DNA from: Cohnella hashimotonis
GTDB taxonomy: Bacteria > Bacillota > Bacilli > Paenibacillales > Paenibacillaceae
Length of the DNA: 64,000 nt
NCBI RefSeq assembly: GCF_030014955.1
Contig: NZ_JAGRPV010000001.1
Coordinates: forward strand, 1,922,001 to 1,986,000
Reading direction: 5' to 3'
The notes under the pieces were generated by a model. It made no database searches and was not told the DNA's origin. It saw nothing but the letters and a program-made list of their open reading frames with translations. Shown here piece after piece: positions 26,005 to 33,448 of this stretch. Position 1 is the first letter of the stretch. Each line of letters begins with the position of its first letter. Made by a program: the position numbers and the translations under genes.

Positions 26005-26153
26005 GGCCTATCGCAACCTCCCCGCTGGTATTGCCTGGCTGCCTTATGAATGGGGCAAAACCAATCAAAAGATGTGTATGCGGAATTGAGAGTAAAATGT
26101 CTGTCCTTGCGGAAAAATTAAGAACGGGCGTCCGAAAGGAGAGGAATGCGGCC

Positions 26154-26504
26154 ATGTTGACGGTTAGGCACGCCGCTTTTCGAAGAGTGCTGGCGAGAGG
26201 CAGGCAGCTGTACGGCGAGGTAGAGGTGCATACCGACTTTGCGCGCGCGCCGCGGCTGCTGGCGTATTTCCGCAAGGAAGACGACGGCAGGCTGCAGCTC
26301 GTCCGCGTGATGAAGGAGGATTCCTTCCTGGAGCCGGGCGTCATCGGCATCGCCGAGCTCCCCGTCTACGCCGCCACCGAGGACGTAACGGATCAGCTGT
26401 TCAGCGGTCCCGATCATGCGGCAGGAGAAGACAGACACCTATTCGGTCGGCAGATCGTCGCGATCGGCGAGGTGCGGGAGGCGCTCGAGCAGGCGCTTGT
26501 CTAG
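26154..26504 (+). CDS. Conserved-looking hypothetical protein, 116 aa
   Basis: AAAGGAGAGG lies about 9 nt before ATG 26154, supporting a real gene; a longer in-frame extension lacks such a site. The soluble, mixed-charge product contains RRVLARGRQLYGEVEVHTDF and ends in EVREALEQAL. I recognise no domain, signal or membrane segment. It is divergent from asnB and followed after 36 bp by a second very small gene that may be cotranscribed. Confidence 0.6.
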   Translation: MLTVRHAAFRRVLARGRQLYGEVEVHTDFARAPRLLAYFRKEDDGRLQLVRVMKEDSFLEPGVIGIAELPVYAATEDVTDQLFSGPDHAAGEDRHLFGRQIVAIGEVREALEQALV

Positions 26505-26540
26505 GGCCGGTCAGCTTAAACAGCGAGAGGAGGGATTGGC

Positions 26541-26675
26541 ATGCCCGGAAAAAGGAAAAAGAATAAAGGCAACAGCTACGCCGAACGGGGCGAGGAATTT
26601 GCCGAAGCGGTGATCAAGTCGACGGAAGGCAACCATCCGGCGCAAAACGCGCCCGCTTCGCCCCACAACCGGTAA
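26541..26675 (+). CDS. Very small basic/acidic protein, 44 aa
   Basis: GAGAGGAGGG sits about 6 nt before the ATG, a strong translation signal. The peptide starts with a lysine-rich stretch (PGKRKKNKGN) followed by YAERGEEFAEAVIKSTEG and a Pro/Asn/Ala tail. The size and composition recall small spore or cytosolic proteins, but I cannot match a family. It follows the 116-aa gene by 36 bp, so the two may form an operon. Confidence 0.5.
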   Translation: MPGKRKKNKGNSYAERGEEFAEAVIKSTEGNHPAQNAPASPHNR

Positions 26676-26765
26676 TCCTAGAATCGCGATGGAAACCGAA
26701 ACCGTGCAACTTGGCGGACCTCCGTCTCGTCTTATTTTCCAAACGGGAAAATAAGGGAGTTTGAA

Positions 26766-27713
26766 ATGATGTTTGCGACCTCATTTGGAAATAAGGCAGC
26801 GCGGCGAATCGTAATCGCCGCGCTGTTCGTCATGGCGCCGGCCTGGCTTAGCGCCTGCGGGAATAATAACGGCGCCGACCAGGCGCAAACGGCCAAAGAG
26901 ACCGTCGCAGCCGTGTCGGGAACGACTGCCGCAGGAGCTGCGCCAGTCGACGAACCGTCGTCGGGCGCCCCTGAAGTGGACAGTCTCGCCGATGCAGTCA
27001 GCCCGTCGCCAGCGTCGTCTCCATCTTCGCTCACTGCAGCCACCTCTGCGAGCGTGTCGCGGACAATCATGTTCGACGGCGAGACCGGAGAAGCCGCCGT
27101 CTCGCTGCCGCTGGTCGGCGTGCCGACCGCATACGGCGTCGACGGGGACGGGGACGGAGAACCGCCTTCCTTGCTGCCGGAGTCGGACCTGCCTGCGCAA
27201 GGGTTTGTCGTTCCGAAGAAGCTGGCGTCCAAGCTGGCAGTCTATTGGATGAATCTAGGCTACGACAACCAAGGATTCATGATGCTTGCACCGAGGGATT
27301 GGACGGTCACGGGGTCTGTCGGCGCGAATGGCTCATTCGGCATGCACGCCGAAAATTCGGTCGATGCAGGGCAGTTCCTGGATACGATCGATACGGCGGG
27401 CAGCTGCCAGGGCTGCGCGATCGCCGATATCGGCGCCTACTTTCCGGAGTTGGCGAAGTGGGCGGAGGAGCAGGGATTCCCTGCAGATACGCCTAAGACG
27501 TACTTGTCCTCGAAGCCGATCGGCGACAGGATGATCGAATTTACCGAAACGTCGGACAATGGGCGTGACGGTTACGGCGTGCTTGGGGCCGCATACGAGG
27601 AGCATGAAGGAGGCAGCTTGTTCAGAACGGCAAGAACGGGGTATGCGCAGGAGGATCGGGCTGTTGCCGAGACGATGATCGCTTTTTACGAATGGATGTA
27701 CGGCGATCGCTAA
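26766..27713 (+). CDS. Lipoprotein of unknown function (possibly DUF4850)
   Basis: This 315-aa protein has a signal peptide ending in the lipobox LSAC (Cys near residue 31). A low-complexity Ala/Ser/Pro linker runs to about residue 95. The remaining ~220 residues form one globular domain with a segment reading YWMNLGYDNQGFMMLAPRDW (~160-179) and two cysteines close together in SCQGCAI (~213). From memory this resembles DUF4850-type lipoproteins, a tentative assignment. AAGGGAG precedes the ATG. No neighbour suggests a role. Confidence 0.65.
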   Translation: MMFATSFGNKAARRIVIAALFVMAPAWLSACGNNNGADQAQTAKETVAAVSGTTAAGAAPVDEPSSGAPEVDSLADAVSPSPASSPSSLTAATSASVSRTIMFDGETGEAAVSLPLVGVPTAYGVDGDGDGEPPSLLPESDLPAQGFVVPKKLASKLAVYWMNLGYDNQGFMMLAPRDWTVTGSVGANGSFGMHAENSVDAGQFLDTIDTAGSCQGCAIADIGAYFPELAKWAEEQGFPADTPKTYLSSKPIGDRMIEFTETSDNGRDGYGVLGAAYEEHEGGSLFRTARTGYAQEDRAVAETMIAFYEWMYGDR

Positions 27714-27718
27714 GGCGC

Positions 27719-28147
27719 TTACTTGAGCGCGGTCAGGATGACGCCGACCGTAATCAGCCCGATGCCGATTCCGTTTAGCAGCGTAATTTTTTCTCCGAGA
27801 AAAAGAAACGCGAGCAGCGCGGCAATCACGACGCTAAGCTTGTCGACCGGGCCGACCTGCGCAACCTTGCCGTACTTGAGCGCGAGGAAGTAAAACATCC
27901 AGGATACGGCGCCGGCTACGCCGCTGAGCGCTACGAAGGTTAACGCCTTTTTGTGTCCCCAGATCGTACCCAGTTCGGCCCATTTCCCTTGGACGACCAC
28001 TACGCCGAGCATGAAGACGGCCATAATGACGGATCTTACGGCCGTCGCCGCGTTCGAATCGATGTTTTGCAGTCCGATCTTGCCGAAGACGGCGACGAGC
28101 GCGGCGGCCGCTGCGGATAGCAATGCATAGATGAGCCAGATTCCCAT
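27719..28147 (-). CDS. Half-size EamA/DMT-family transporter
   Basis: This 142-aa membrane protein has five hydrophobic segments, one EamA unit; most EamA proteins carry two. Such short members work as dimers like EmrE. The end of the protein, LAFLFLGEKITLLNGIGIGL, is the typical EamA C-terminal helix pair. GGAGG lies 11 nt before ATG 28147; the in-frame upstream codons include the Shine-Dalgarno itself and are not used. The substrate is unknown. It converges tightly with the lipoprotein gene (5 bp) and diverges from tdk. Confidence 0.75.
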   Translation of the reverse strand: MGIWLIYALLSAAAAALVAVFGKIGLQNIDSNAATAVRSVIMAVFMLGVVVVQGKWAELGTIWGHKKALTFVALSGVAGAVSWMFYFLALKYGKVAQVGPVDKLSVVIAALLAFLFLGEKITLLNGIGIGLITVGVILTALK

Positions 28148-28216
28148 TTTCAAGAAAACCTCCATAACGGTTGTAGGTACAGCTTCGCCTGCGCCGTCAC
28201 CGTAGCGCACGATCGG

Positions 28217-28225
28217 TGTTATAAT
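28217..28225 (+). promoter_or_regulatory. Extended -10 promoter of tdk
   Basis: TG (28217-28218), one base, then a consensus TATAAT (28220-28225). It lies 51 bp before the tdk start. Confidence 0.5.
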
Positions 28226-28275
28226 AGTACGGAAGCGATCGAACGCTAGATCACGGCAGCATGGAGGCAAACGGC

Positions 28276-28866
28276 GTGGCACATTTATACTTTAAGTATG
28301 GCACAATGAACAGCGGGAAATCGATCGAAATTATCAAAGTCGCGCACAATTACGAAGAGCAGGGGAAGCGCGTGCTTCTCTTTACCCCCGCCATCGATAC
28401 GCGTATCGGCACCAACGTTGTCGGCTCCCGCACCGGCATGACGCGACCCGCGATTCCGGTAGCGGCGGACACCGACCTGTTCGAGCTCGTTCGCAGGGAG
28501 CAGAGCGGCGACGGGCAGCGTATCTCTTGCGTACTTGTGGACGAGGCGCAATTTCTCAACAAGCGGCAGGTGCTGGAGCTCACCTGGATCGTCGACGAGC
28601 TCGATATTCCCGTGATGGCGTTCGGGCTGAAGAACGATTTCCGCAACGAGTTGTTCGAGGGCAGCTACAACCTGCTCGTCAACGCCGACAAGATCGAAGA
28701 GATCAAGACGATCTGCTGGCACTGCGACCGCAAGGCGACGATGGTCGTCCGTTCCGTGGGCGGCGTGCCGGTGAACGAAGGCGATCAGATCATGATCGGC
28801 GGCAACGACGATTACAAGCCGGTGTGCAGAAGCTGTTATCGCAAGACGTTTCAGGGCGGTCTTTGA
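28276..28866 (+). CDS. tdk: Thymidine kinase
   Basis: This 196-aa enzyme phosphorylates thymidine in nucleotide salvage. The P-loop GTMNSGKS is at residues 9-16, the lid/DEAQF motif (VDEAQFLN) at ~91, and the structural zinc site is formed by CWHC (~152) and CRSC (~186). GGAGG (28263-28267) lies 8 nt before GTG 28276, so this start was chosen over the ATG at 28261, which lies in front of the Shine-Dalgarno. It is a single-gene unit with its own promoter and terminator. Confidence 0.94.
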   Translation: MAHLYFKYGTMNSGKSIEIIKVAHNYEEQGKRVLLFTPAIDTRIGTNVVGSRTGMTRPAIPVAADTDLFELVRREQSGDGQRISCVLVDEAQFLNKRQVLELTWIVDELDIPVMAFGLKNDFRNELFEGSYNLLVNADKIEEIKTICWHCDRKATMVVRSVGGVPVNEGDQIMIGGNDDYKPVCRSCYRKTFQGGL

Positions 28867-28903
28867 GTCGAACTTTGGAGCGCGCATCCGCTTGATCAAT
28901 ATG

Positions 28904-28941
28904 AATCCCCGAGTCTCGTGCGCGAGGCGCGGGGATTTTTT
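28904..28941 (+). terminator. Rho-independent terminator after tdk
   Basis: An 8-bp outer stem (28904-28911 with 28930-28937), an inner CTCG/CGAG hairpin and six T. Confidence 0.8.
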
Positions 28942-29034
28942 CCTTTTATTCTGCCGGGTACAAGGAAGAGGGGACGACCAGCCTAACCCTCAGTTCGCAT
29001 AAAAGGGACCCTTTGTCCGACTGGAGGCTATTAC

Positions 29035-29273
29035 GTGTATTATTACAAGGAAGAGCTTATCAATATCATCAAGCCGGACAAGCCGGCTATCAAAACGTCC
29101 AGTTCAACTTCCGGCCGGATCCGACCCGGATCGGGGAAATATTCCAAGGCCGATCCCCAAACCGCAAAGGCGGGCCGCTCTCTGTGACGCCACCGCCGCA
29201 AGGCTTCCCGGTGCCGCAGCTGCCCGACATGCCAAATGAGCACGCGCCGGGATTGGTCGACATGACGCGTTAA
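29035..29273 (+). pseudogene. Small gene with an apparent frameshift
   Basis: GGAGG lies 7 nt before GTG 29035, which opens a frame beginning M-Y-Y-Y-K-E. That frame ends at about 29190 in low-quality sequence. A different frame, entered near 29049, continues in convincing protein (AYQYHQAGQAGYQNVQF, DPTRIGEIFQG, then a Pro-rich stretch) to the TAA at 29273, followed at once by a terminator. A single missing base near the CAAGG at 29046-29050 would join the two parts. It is either a real frameshift mutation or a sequencing error. I do not recognise the family. Confidence 0.5.
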
Positions 29274-29286
29274 ATTTGACCGGATG

Positions 29287-29325
29287 AAAGAAGTTCCGAC
29301 GGCTGCCAGCCATCGGGACTTCTTT
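29287..29325 (+). terminator. Rho-independent terminator
   Basis: A stem of about 18 bp (29287-29305 with 29307-29325) with two mismatches, ending in TTCTTT. It lies 14 bp after the frameshifted small gene. Confidence 0.7.
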
Positions 29326-29376
29326 GCTTGCGGAGCGCCGTATGGAGTTGCCCGACGAGCGGGCAATAAACGGGAA

Positions 29377-30360
29377 TCAGCCGGATTGTCCGCTTCGTCG
29401 CAAGGCGTCCGATGCGACCGACAAGCCCGCATAGTCGCCGACCCGATCGTCGAGCGCCGCAGGCAGGACGCTGCATGCGCTTAGCGCATGTGTCAGCGCC
29501 TCCCGCTTCAATGCGGCCTGCATCGGCGGCTCGAGCAACGGACGCAGCTTCGCGTAGATGCTGCCGATCACTATGCGCTCGGGATTGAACAGGTCCACGA
29601 GCACGGCAAGGCCCTGGCCCAGACGGTCGCCGCTGATGCGCATCGCCGCAAGCGCCGTCTCGTCTCCGGCCAGCGCCGCCTCGCCGACCCGCAGCGCGGT
29701 AATCCCGCCGAGCTCGGAGACGGAGGCGCAATAGGAGGGGGCATGGCCGCGCTGCAGCTGCTCCAGCGCCAGCGAGGCACCAAGCTGGGCGATGCCGCCG
29801 CCGCTGCAGAAGCCTTCGAACGAGCCGAGCTTGCCATAGCCGACCGGACCGAATTCGGACAGCCGGATATGCCCGGCTTCCCCGGCCATACCGTTAGCGC
29901 CGGCATATAGCCTGCCGTTCAGAATCAAGCCGGCGCCAAGACCCGTGCCGAAGGTCAAGAAAACCATATGGTCCGTCCCCCGGCCCGCTCCCCATTGCCA
30001 CTCCGCCAGCGCGCAGGCGTTGGCGTCGTTTTGCAGCGCGACGGGTGCGGCTTGCCGCTGCCGTACGGCGCCGACGATGTCGACCAGGTCCCAGCCGGGC
30101 AGGTTGGGCGGAGATAAGATCAGTCCTCGGCTTGCGTCGAGCGGCCCGCCGCAGCTGATGCCGACGGCGTCCGGCGCGGCGGCGCCGGCTGTGGCAAGCA
30201 GCGCATCGAGCCCGTCCAGCAGGCTGCCGATCATGAATTCAGGCGTGCCGGCCGTAGGCAGCATTTGCTTGCCGACGATCTCGATGCCGTCCATCGTCGG
30301 TCGTCCCAGACTGACGGCGCACTTCGTGCCGCCGATATCGATGCCCGCGAGCAGCTTCAT
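29377..30360 (-). CDS. ROK-family sugar kinase lacking the zinc cysteines
   Basis: This 327-aa ROK protein has an N-terminal phosphate-binding loop IDIGGTKC (residues 7-14), NDANACALAEW with the catalytic aspartate near 117, and FGTGLGAGLI at ~140. ROK sugar kinases normally have CxCGxxGC binding structural zinc; here the region reads GPVGYGKLGSFEGF and all three cysteines are absent. The start overlaps the stop of the SIS gene by 4 nt, so the two are coupled. It probably phosphorylates a sugar or amino sugar handled together with the SIS protein. The substrate is unknown, and no DNA-binding domain is present. Confidence 0.85.
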   Translation of the reverse strand: MKLLAGIDIGGTKCAVSLGRPTMDGIEIVGKQMLPTAGTPEFMIGSLLDGLDALLATAGAAAPDAVGISCGGPLDASRGLILSPPNLPGWDLVDIVGAVRQRQAAPVALQNDANACALAEWQWGAGRGTDHMVFLTFGTGLGAGLILNGRLYAGANGMAGEAGHIRLSEFGPVGYGKLGSFEGFCSGGGIAQLGASLALEQLQRGHAPSYCASVSELGGITALRVGEAALAGDETALAAMRISGDRLGQGLAVLVDLFNPERIVIGSIYAKLRPLLEPPMQAALKREALTHALSACSVLPAALDDRVGDYAGLSVASDALRRSGQSG

Positions 30361-30989
30361 GAGGCGAACAGCGCCTCCTCGATCGCGATGCACAGCGCAT
30401 GATAGATCGGCAGATGACGCTCCTGGACGTCCGGCGTCGTATAGGCCGGGACGGCGATGGCCGCGTCGCACAGCGCCGCGAGCCTGCCGCCGGATCGGCC
30501 CGTCATGCCGATGACCGGAATGCCGGCGGCTTTGGCGGCCTGGGCCGCGCGCACGACGTTGGCGGAGTTGCCGGACGTGCTGATCGCGATCAGCGCGTCG
30601 CCGTCTCTCGCGTAGCCGAGCACCTGCTGCGCATAGACGAGCTCGGCGTCCATATCGTTGGCGACGGCGGTGCACAGCGCTGCGTGCGCAGACAGCGAGA
30701 TCGCCGGCAGCGAAGCCTGCAGGCGATCGGCGAGACGACGCCCTTCGCCGGGCAGCGCGGCTTCGAAGCGCTCGCATTCGCCGGCCGAGAGCGGCCGCTT
30801 TTTCATAAAACCCTTCATTAATTCTCCGACGATATGGTCGCAGTCGGACGCGCTGCCGCCGTTGCCGCAGAGCAGCAGCTTGCCGCCGCCGCGGTAGACT
30901 TGCAGACAGATGCGAAGAGACGCATCAAGCTCGGCTTCGAGCACATGGAGCTCGGGATAGCGAGCGAACAAATGATGCCAGACAGTCAT
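30357..30989 (-). CDS. SIS-domain phosphosugar isomerase (GmhA/DiaA-like)
   Basis: This 210-aa protein has one SIS domain. The phosphosugar-binding CGNGGSASDCDH lies near residues 43-54 and AISTSGNSANVV near 130-141. The nearest well-known relative is sedoheptulose-7-phosphate isomerase (GmhA), but N-acetylmuramate- or other sugar-phosphate-acting SIS proteins look alike. GGAGG is 7 nt before ATG 30989. It precedes the ROK kinase with ATGA overlap, and the AraC-type regulator lies directly upstream in the same orientation, suggesting a small sugar-use operon. Confidence 0.82.
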   Translation of the reverse strand: MTVWHHLFARYPELHVLEAELDASLRICLQVYRGGGKLLLCGNGGSASDCDHIVGELMKGFMKKRPLSAGECERFEAALPGEGRRLADRLQASLPAISLSAHAALCTAVANDMDAELVYAQQVLGYARDGDALIAISTSGNSANVVRAAQAAKAAGIPVIGMTGRSGGRLAALCDAAIAVPAYTTPDVQERHLPIYHALCIAIEEALFAS

Positions 30990-31099
30990 AGGAAGGCCTC
31001 CGCCGATTGCAGGATTGGATGGATTCCTTCCGAGTGTAGCGGGGAAGCGGGTGCCTGTTCTTGTCTTTTTATCCTGCGGATTGCACTTTTTTCGGAAAA

Positions 31100-32023
31100 T
31101 CACTGACGTTCGTTCTGCGTCGGATTCCCGTTCAAGGTCAGACGTTCATCCTGCGAAGAGCCTTCCTCCCGCTTGCGGGAAGCGCTCGGTGATATGCCGC
31201 GATACTGCTTGTACACGCGGATAAAGTAGGCAAGTGACCCGAATCCGGCATTATAGGCGATCTCAGTAATCGGGAGCGAGGAACCGGATAGCAGTCGATC
31301 CGCATAGGACACGCGGAGCCGCTGCACGTATGCGCTGAACGTCTCGCCCGTCCAATCCTTGAACTTCTCGCTGAAATAGCCCGGAGACAGATGCAGCTGC
31401 GCCGCAGCCTCGGCGAGACTGATGGATTCCCGGTAATGCAAATGAATATAACGCAGCGCGCGCCTGACTTCATACTCCCGAACGATGGGTCCTGCCGCTC
31501 CGTCGACGGCGCTGCCGCGTTCGCTCGCGCGCAGCACATCGATCACGATTCGGCCTAGCGTGTACCGCACCGCCGCGGCGCGAGCGAGCGATGTCCGCTC
31601 CGTCTCCTGGCGCAGCCGCGCCAGCTCGGCCTCGAGCAACGAAGTCGCCTCCTCTCCGAGCTGCACGGCGAGCGGCCCGGGGGCTTCCAACAGCAATTCG
31701 AGCAGCTCGTCGTCCAGCAGCGCGCCCGAAAATTTGCAGTTCACGAGCCGAAGGGCGCCTCCCGGCGCTAAAGTCACCTCATGCGCATCCGCGGGCGAGA
31801 GCAGCGAAAAAGTTCCTCGCGAGAGTGCCATCTCCGCGCCGTTGATGCGCTGGCTGCCCGCGCCTGACAGCACCAGCTCCATCTCGTAAAAGTCGTGCGC
31901 ATGGAGCTCCCAGTTGCGGACGATCTCGTATTCGGACACGGCCAAAGCCTCGCCCCGGTTCAAATAGTCGGCTGCGCTGAGCCGTTCGAGCCATTTTCGG
32001 GACACGGCGGTCTCCTCCTGCAT
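31100..32023 (-). CDS. AraC-family transcriptional regulator
   Basis: This 307-aa regulator has an N-terminal cupin-like sensor domain (HAHDFYEMELVLSG at about 47-60) and a C-terminal pair of helix-turn-helix motifs in the last ~105 residues (SLAEAAAQLHLSPGYFSEKF and ITEIAYNAGFGSLAYFIRVYK). Such proteins usually sense a sugar and activate neighbouring catabolic genes. ATG 32023 was chosen; a GTG 7 codons upstream overlaps the only GGGGAG. It is 110 bp upstream of the SIS-ROK pair. A perfect TATAAT lies on its strand at 32146-32151. Confidence 0.87.
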   Translation of the reverse strand: MQEETAVSRKWLERLSAADYLNRGEALAVSEYEIVRNWELHAHDFYEMELVLSGAGSQRINGAEMALSRGTFSLLSPADAHEVTLAPGGALRLVNCKFSGALLDDELLELLLEAPGPLAVQLGEEATSLLEAELARLRQETERTSLARAAAVRYTLGRIVIDVLRASERGSAVDGAAGPIVREYEVRRALRYIHLHYRESISLAEAAAQLHLSPGYFSEKFKDWTGETFSAYVQRLRVSYADRLLSGSSLPITEIAYNAGFGSLAYFIRVYKQYRGISPSASRKREEGSSQDERLTLNGNPTQNERQ

Positions 32024-32356
32024 GAAAGCGTCTTTTCTCCCCACTATACTACGATTGGTGGTACGCAGGCTTTTTCGCTTGGCGGCTGACCGCAGTTTTC
32101 CGACGCGGTCGCTAGATTATTACTTGTCCAAGAAGCTTGCTTACTATTATATAAAGCGTTCGCAGCGGCCGGTCTGCCTCATGATCGACAACCCGGAGCA
32201 GAGGCGGGTTAGCTTGTCACAGGCAACGATTCGCTGGAGGTGGCGGACGAAACAGGGCGTCGTCTTCCCGCGCAGGGAGGCGGCCGCCATCCCGCATCAA
32301 GACGAGCGGGAGCCGGTGGCCCGGCGTCCCTACCTTGGACCGGGATGAGGAATAGC
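32024..32356. other. Intergenic region with promoter-like AT-rich core
   Basis: No convincing gene. The AT-rich block at 32110-32155 holds TTGTCC (32124-32129), an 18-bp spacer and TATATA (32148-32153) on the plus strand, and TATAAT on the minus strand facing the AraC gene. Downstream plus-strand frames (from 32181) look like GC-rich chance translation. Confidence 0.4.
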
Positions 32357-32405
32357 AAAAGAGCCGAAAACCCTTGGAAATAAAGGGCTATCGGCTCTCT
32401 TTCAT
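32357..32405. terminator. Compound hairpin, likely terminator downstream of tRNA-Arg
   Basis: Outer arms AGAGCCGA/TCGGCTCT (32360-32367, 32391-32398) enclose a second complementary CCCTT/AAGGG pair. On the minus strand it is followed by TTTTGCTATT and lies 31 bp after the tRNA. Confidence 0.65.
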
Positions 32406-32435
32406 TTATATGAACCAAAAGGAAACAGTCAAAAC

Positions 32436-32512
32436 TGGCGTCCCAAGAGGGATTCGAACCCCCGACCGCACGCTTAGAAGGCGTGTGCTCTATCCAGCTG
32501 AGCTATTGGGAC
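32436..32512 (-). tRNA. tRNA-Arg (anticodon TCT)
   Basis: A full cloverleaf reads on the minus strand: acceptor GTCCCAA/TTGGGAC, D arm GCTCAGCTGGATAGAGC, an anticodon loop CTTCTAA closed by CACGC/GCGTG, T arm with GGTTCGAATCC, and an encoded CCA (32436-32438). TCT reads AGA (and AGG) codons, which are rare in this GC-rich genome. Confidence 0.96.
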
Positions 32513-32561
32513 ACAGCTTGATTATATTACCACAGGGACGGTGCTCCGCTCAAGTACTAAT

Positions 32562-33152
32562 TTAAAATTCGGCGGCACGACCGACCGGCACGCGAAGCGG
32601 CTTGCGCATATGCCTGTACGGATGGCCGTTAATGGAGACGCGCTTGTCTTCCTCGAACCCGAGCCGGGCGTACAGGGCGCGCGCGCCGTCTTTTTCAATA
32701 TCGACGTTCAGCCCGATTGCTGCGTAACCCTGCGCGACCGCCACCGACTCTGCATGGCGGATGAGCGCCTTGGCGAACCCGCGACCTTGATATGCCGGAA
32801 AGACGGCGACGGCATCGATATAAAATTCGTCTTCGTCGGCTTCGCGATCCTGCACGACGTCACTGAAGCCTGCTTCCAGCAGCAGCCGGGCGATAGGGGC
32901 GTAGAGCGCATCCGTCAGATCGCCGCCATAACACAAAATCGTGCCGGCCGGTTCATTCCCCTCGGCGACGAGCAGCGCGTGGCGTTCGGCGCTGAAACGG
33001 TTGCCGGGCAAGCGGTAGTATTCGGCAAGCTTGGCCAGCACGGCCGCCTCGGTACGTTCGCCGGTGAGCCGGTAGGCGATGTCTTCGATGGCCAGCAGCA
33101 CCAGCTTGGATACCGCTGCCGCATCGGCAGGGCCTGCGGATCTGATCAGCAT
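32562..33152 (-). CDS. GNAT-family N-acetyltransferase
   Basis: This 196-aa acetyltransferase has the acetyl-CoA-binding motif A in YIDAVAVFPAYQGRGFAKAL (about 120-139), including the Q/RxxGxG/A core, and a typical motif B (GLNVDIEKDGARALYARLGF) after it. The acceptor substrate is unknown; the ~80 N-terminal residues differ from ribosomal RimI types. GGAGG lies 11 nt before ATG 33152. It sits between two tRNA genes on the same strand and may be read together with them. Confidence 0.85.
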   Translation of the reverse strand: MLIRSAGPADAAAVSKLVLLAIEDIAYRLTGERTEAAVLAKLAEYYRLPGNRFSAERHALLVAEGNEPAGTILCYGGDLTDALYAPIARLLLEAGFSDVVQDREADEDEFYIDAVAVFPAYQGRGFAKALIRHAESVAVAQGYAAIGLNVDIEKDGARALYARLGFEEDKRVSINGHPYRHMRKPLRVPVGRAAEF

Positions 33153-33193
33153 CGCGTATGTCGCCTCCATTATCATAATTAAAGCTTGGAAAC

Positions 33194-33219
33194 AAAAAAG
33201 CCTCTGCGGCAACAGAGAC
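33194..33219 (-). terminator. Terminator after tRNA-Gly
   Basis: On the minus strand a 6-bp TCTCTG/CAGAGG stem is followed by six T, 17 bp after the tRNA end. Confidence 0.65.
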
Positions 33220-33235
33220 TCGTCGGTTATGCGGT

Positions 33236-33309
33236 TGGAGCGGGTGATGGGAATCGAACCCACGCCTCAAGCTTGGGAAGCTGGCGTTCTGCCATTGAAC
33301 TACACCCGC
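33236..33309 (-). tRNA. tRNA-Gly (anticodon CCC)
   Basis: The minus strand gives acceptor GCGGGTG/CACCCGC, D arm GTTCAATGGCAGAAC, anticodon loop TTCCCAA, T arm GGGTTCGATTCCC and encoded CCA (33236-33238). The anticodon stem CCAGC/GCTTG has one C-U mismatch. CCC reads only GGG. Confidence 0.93.
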
Positions 33310-33380
33310 GTAGCAGTAGTATAATAGCATAGCTTGGCCGCGCTAGGCAATGCGCCGCTTTTTAATTTGCCGCGTCTTCA

Positions 33381-33389
33381 TGATATAAT
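33381..33389 (+). promoter_or_regulatory. Extended -10 promoter for the gene upstream of tig
   Basis: TG, one base, then consensus TATAAT (33384-33389), 60 bp before the GTG start; a weak TTTAAT sits at the -35 position. Confidence 0.45.
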
Positions 33390-33448
33390 TCCTGAATCGG
33401 ACTGAACAAGCAAGCGCTCGGACAGCGATGGAGGAAGGGGTTCGCGGC

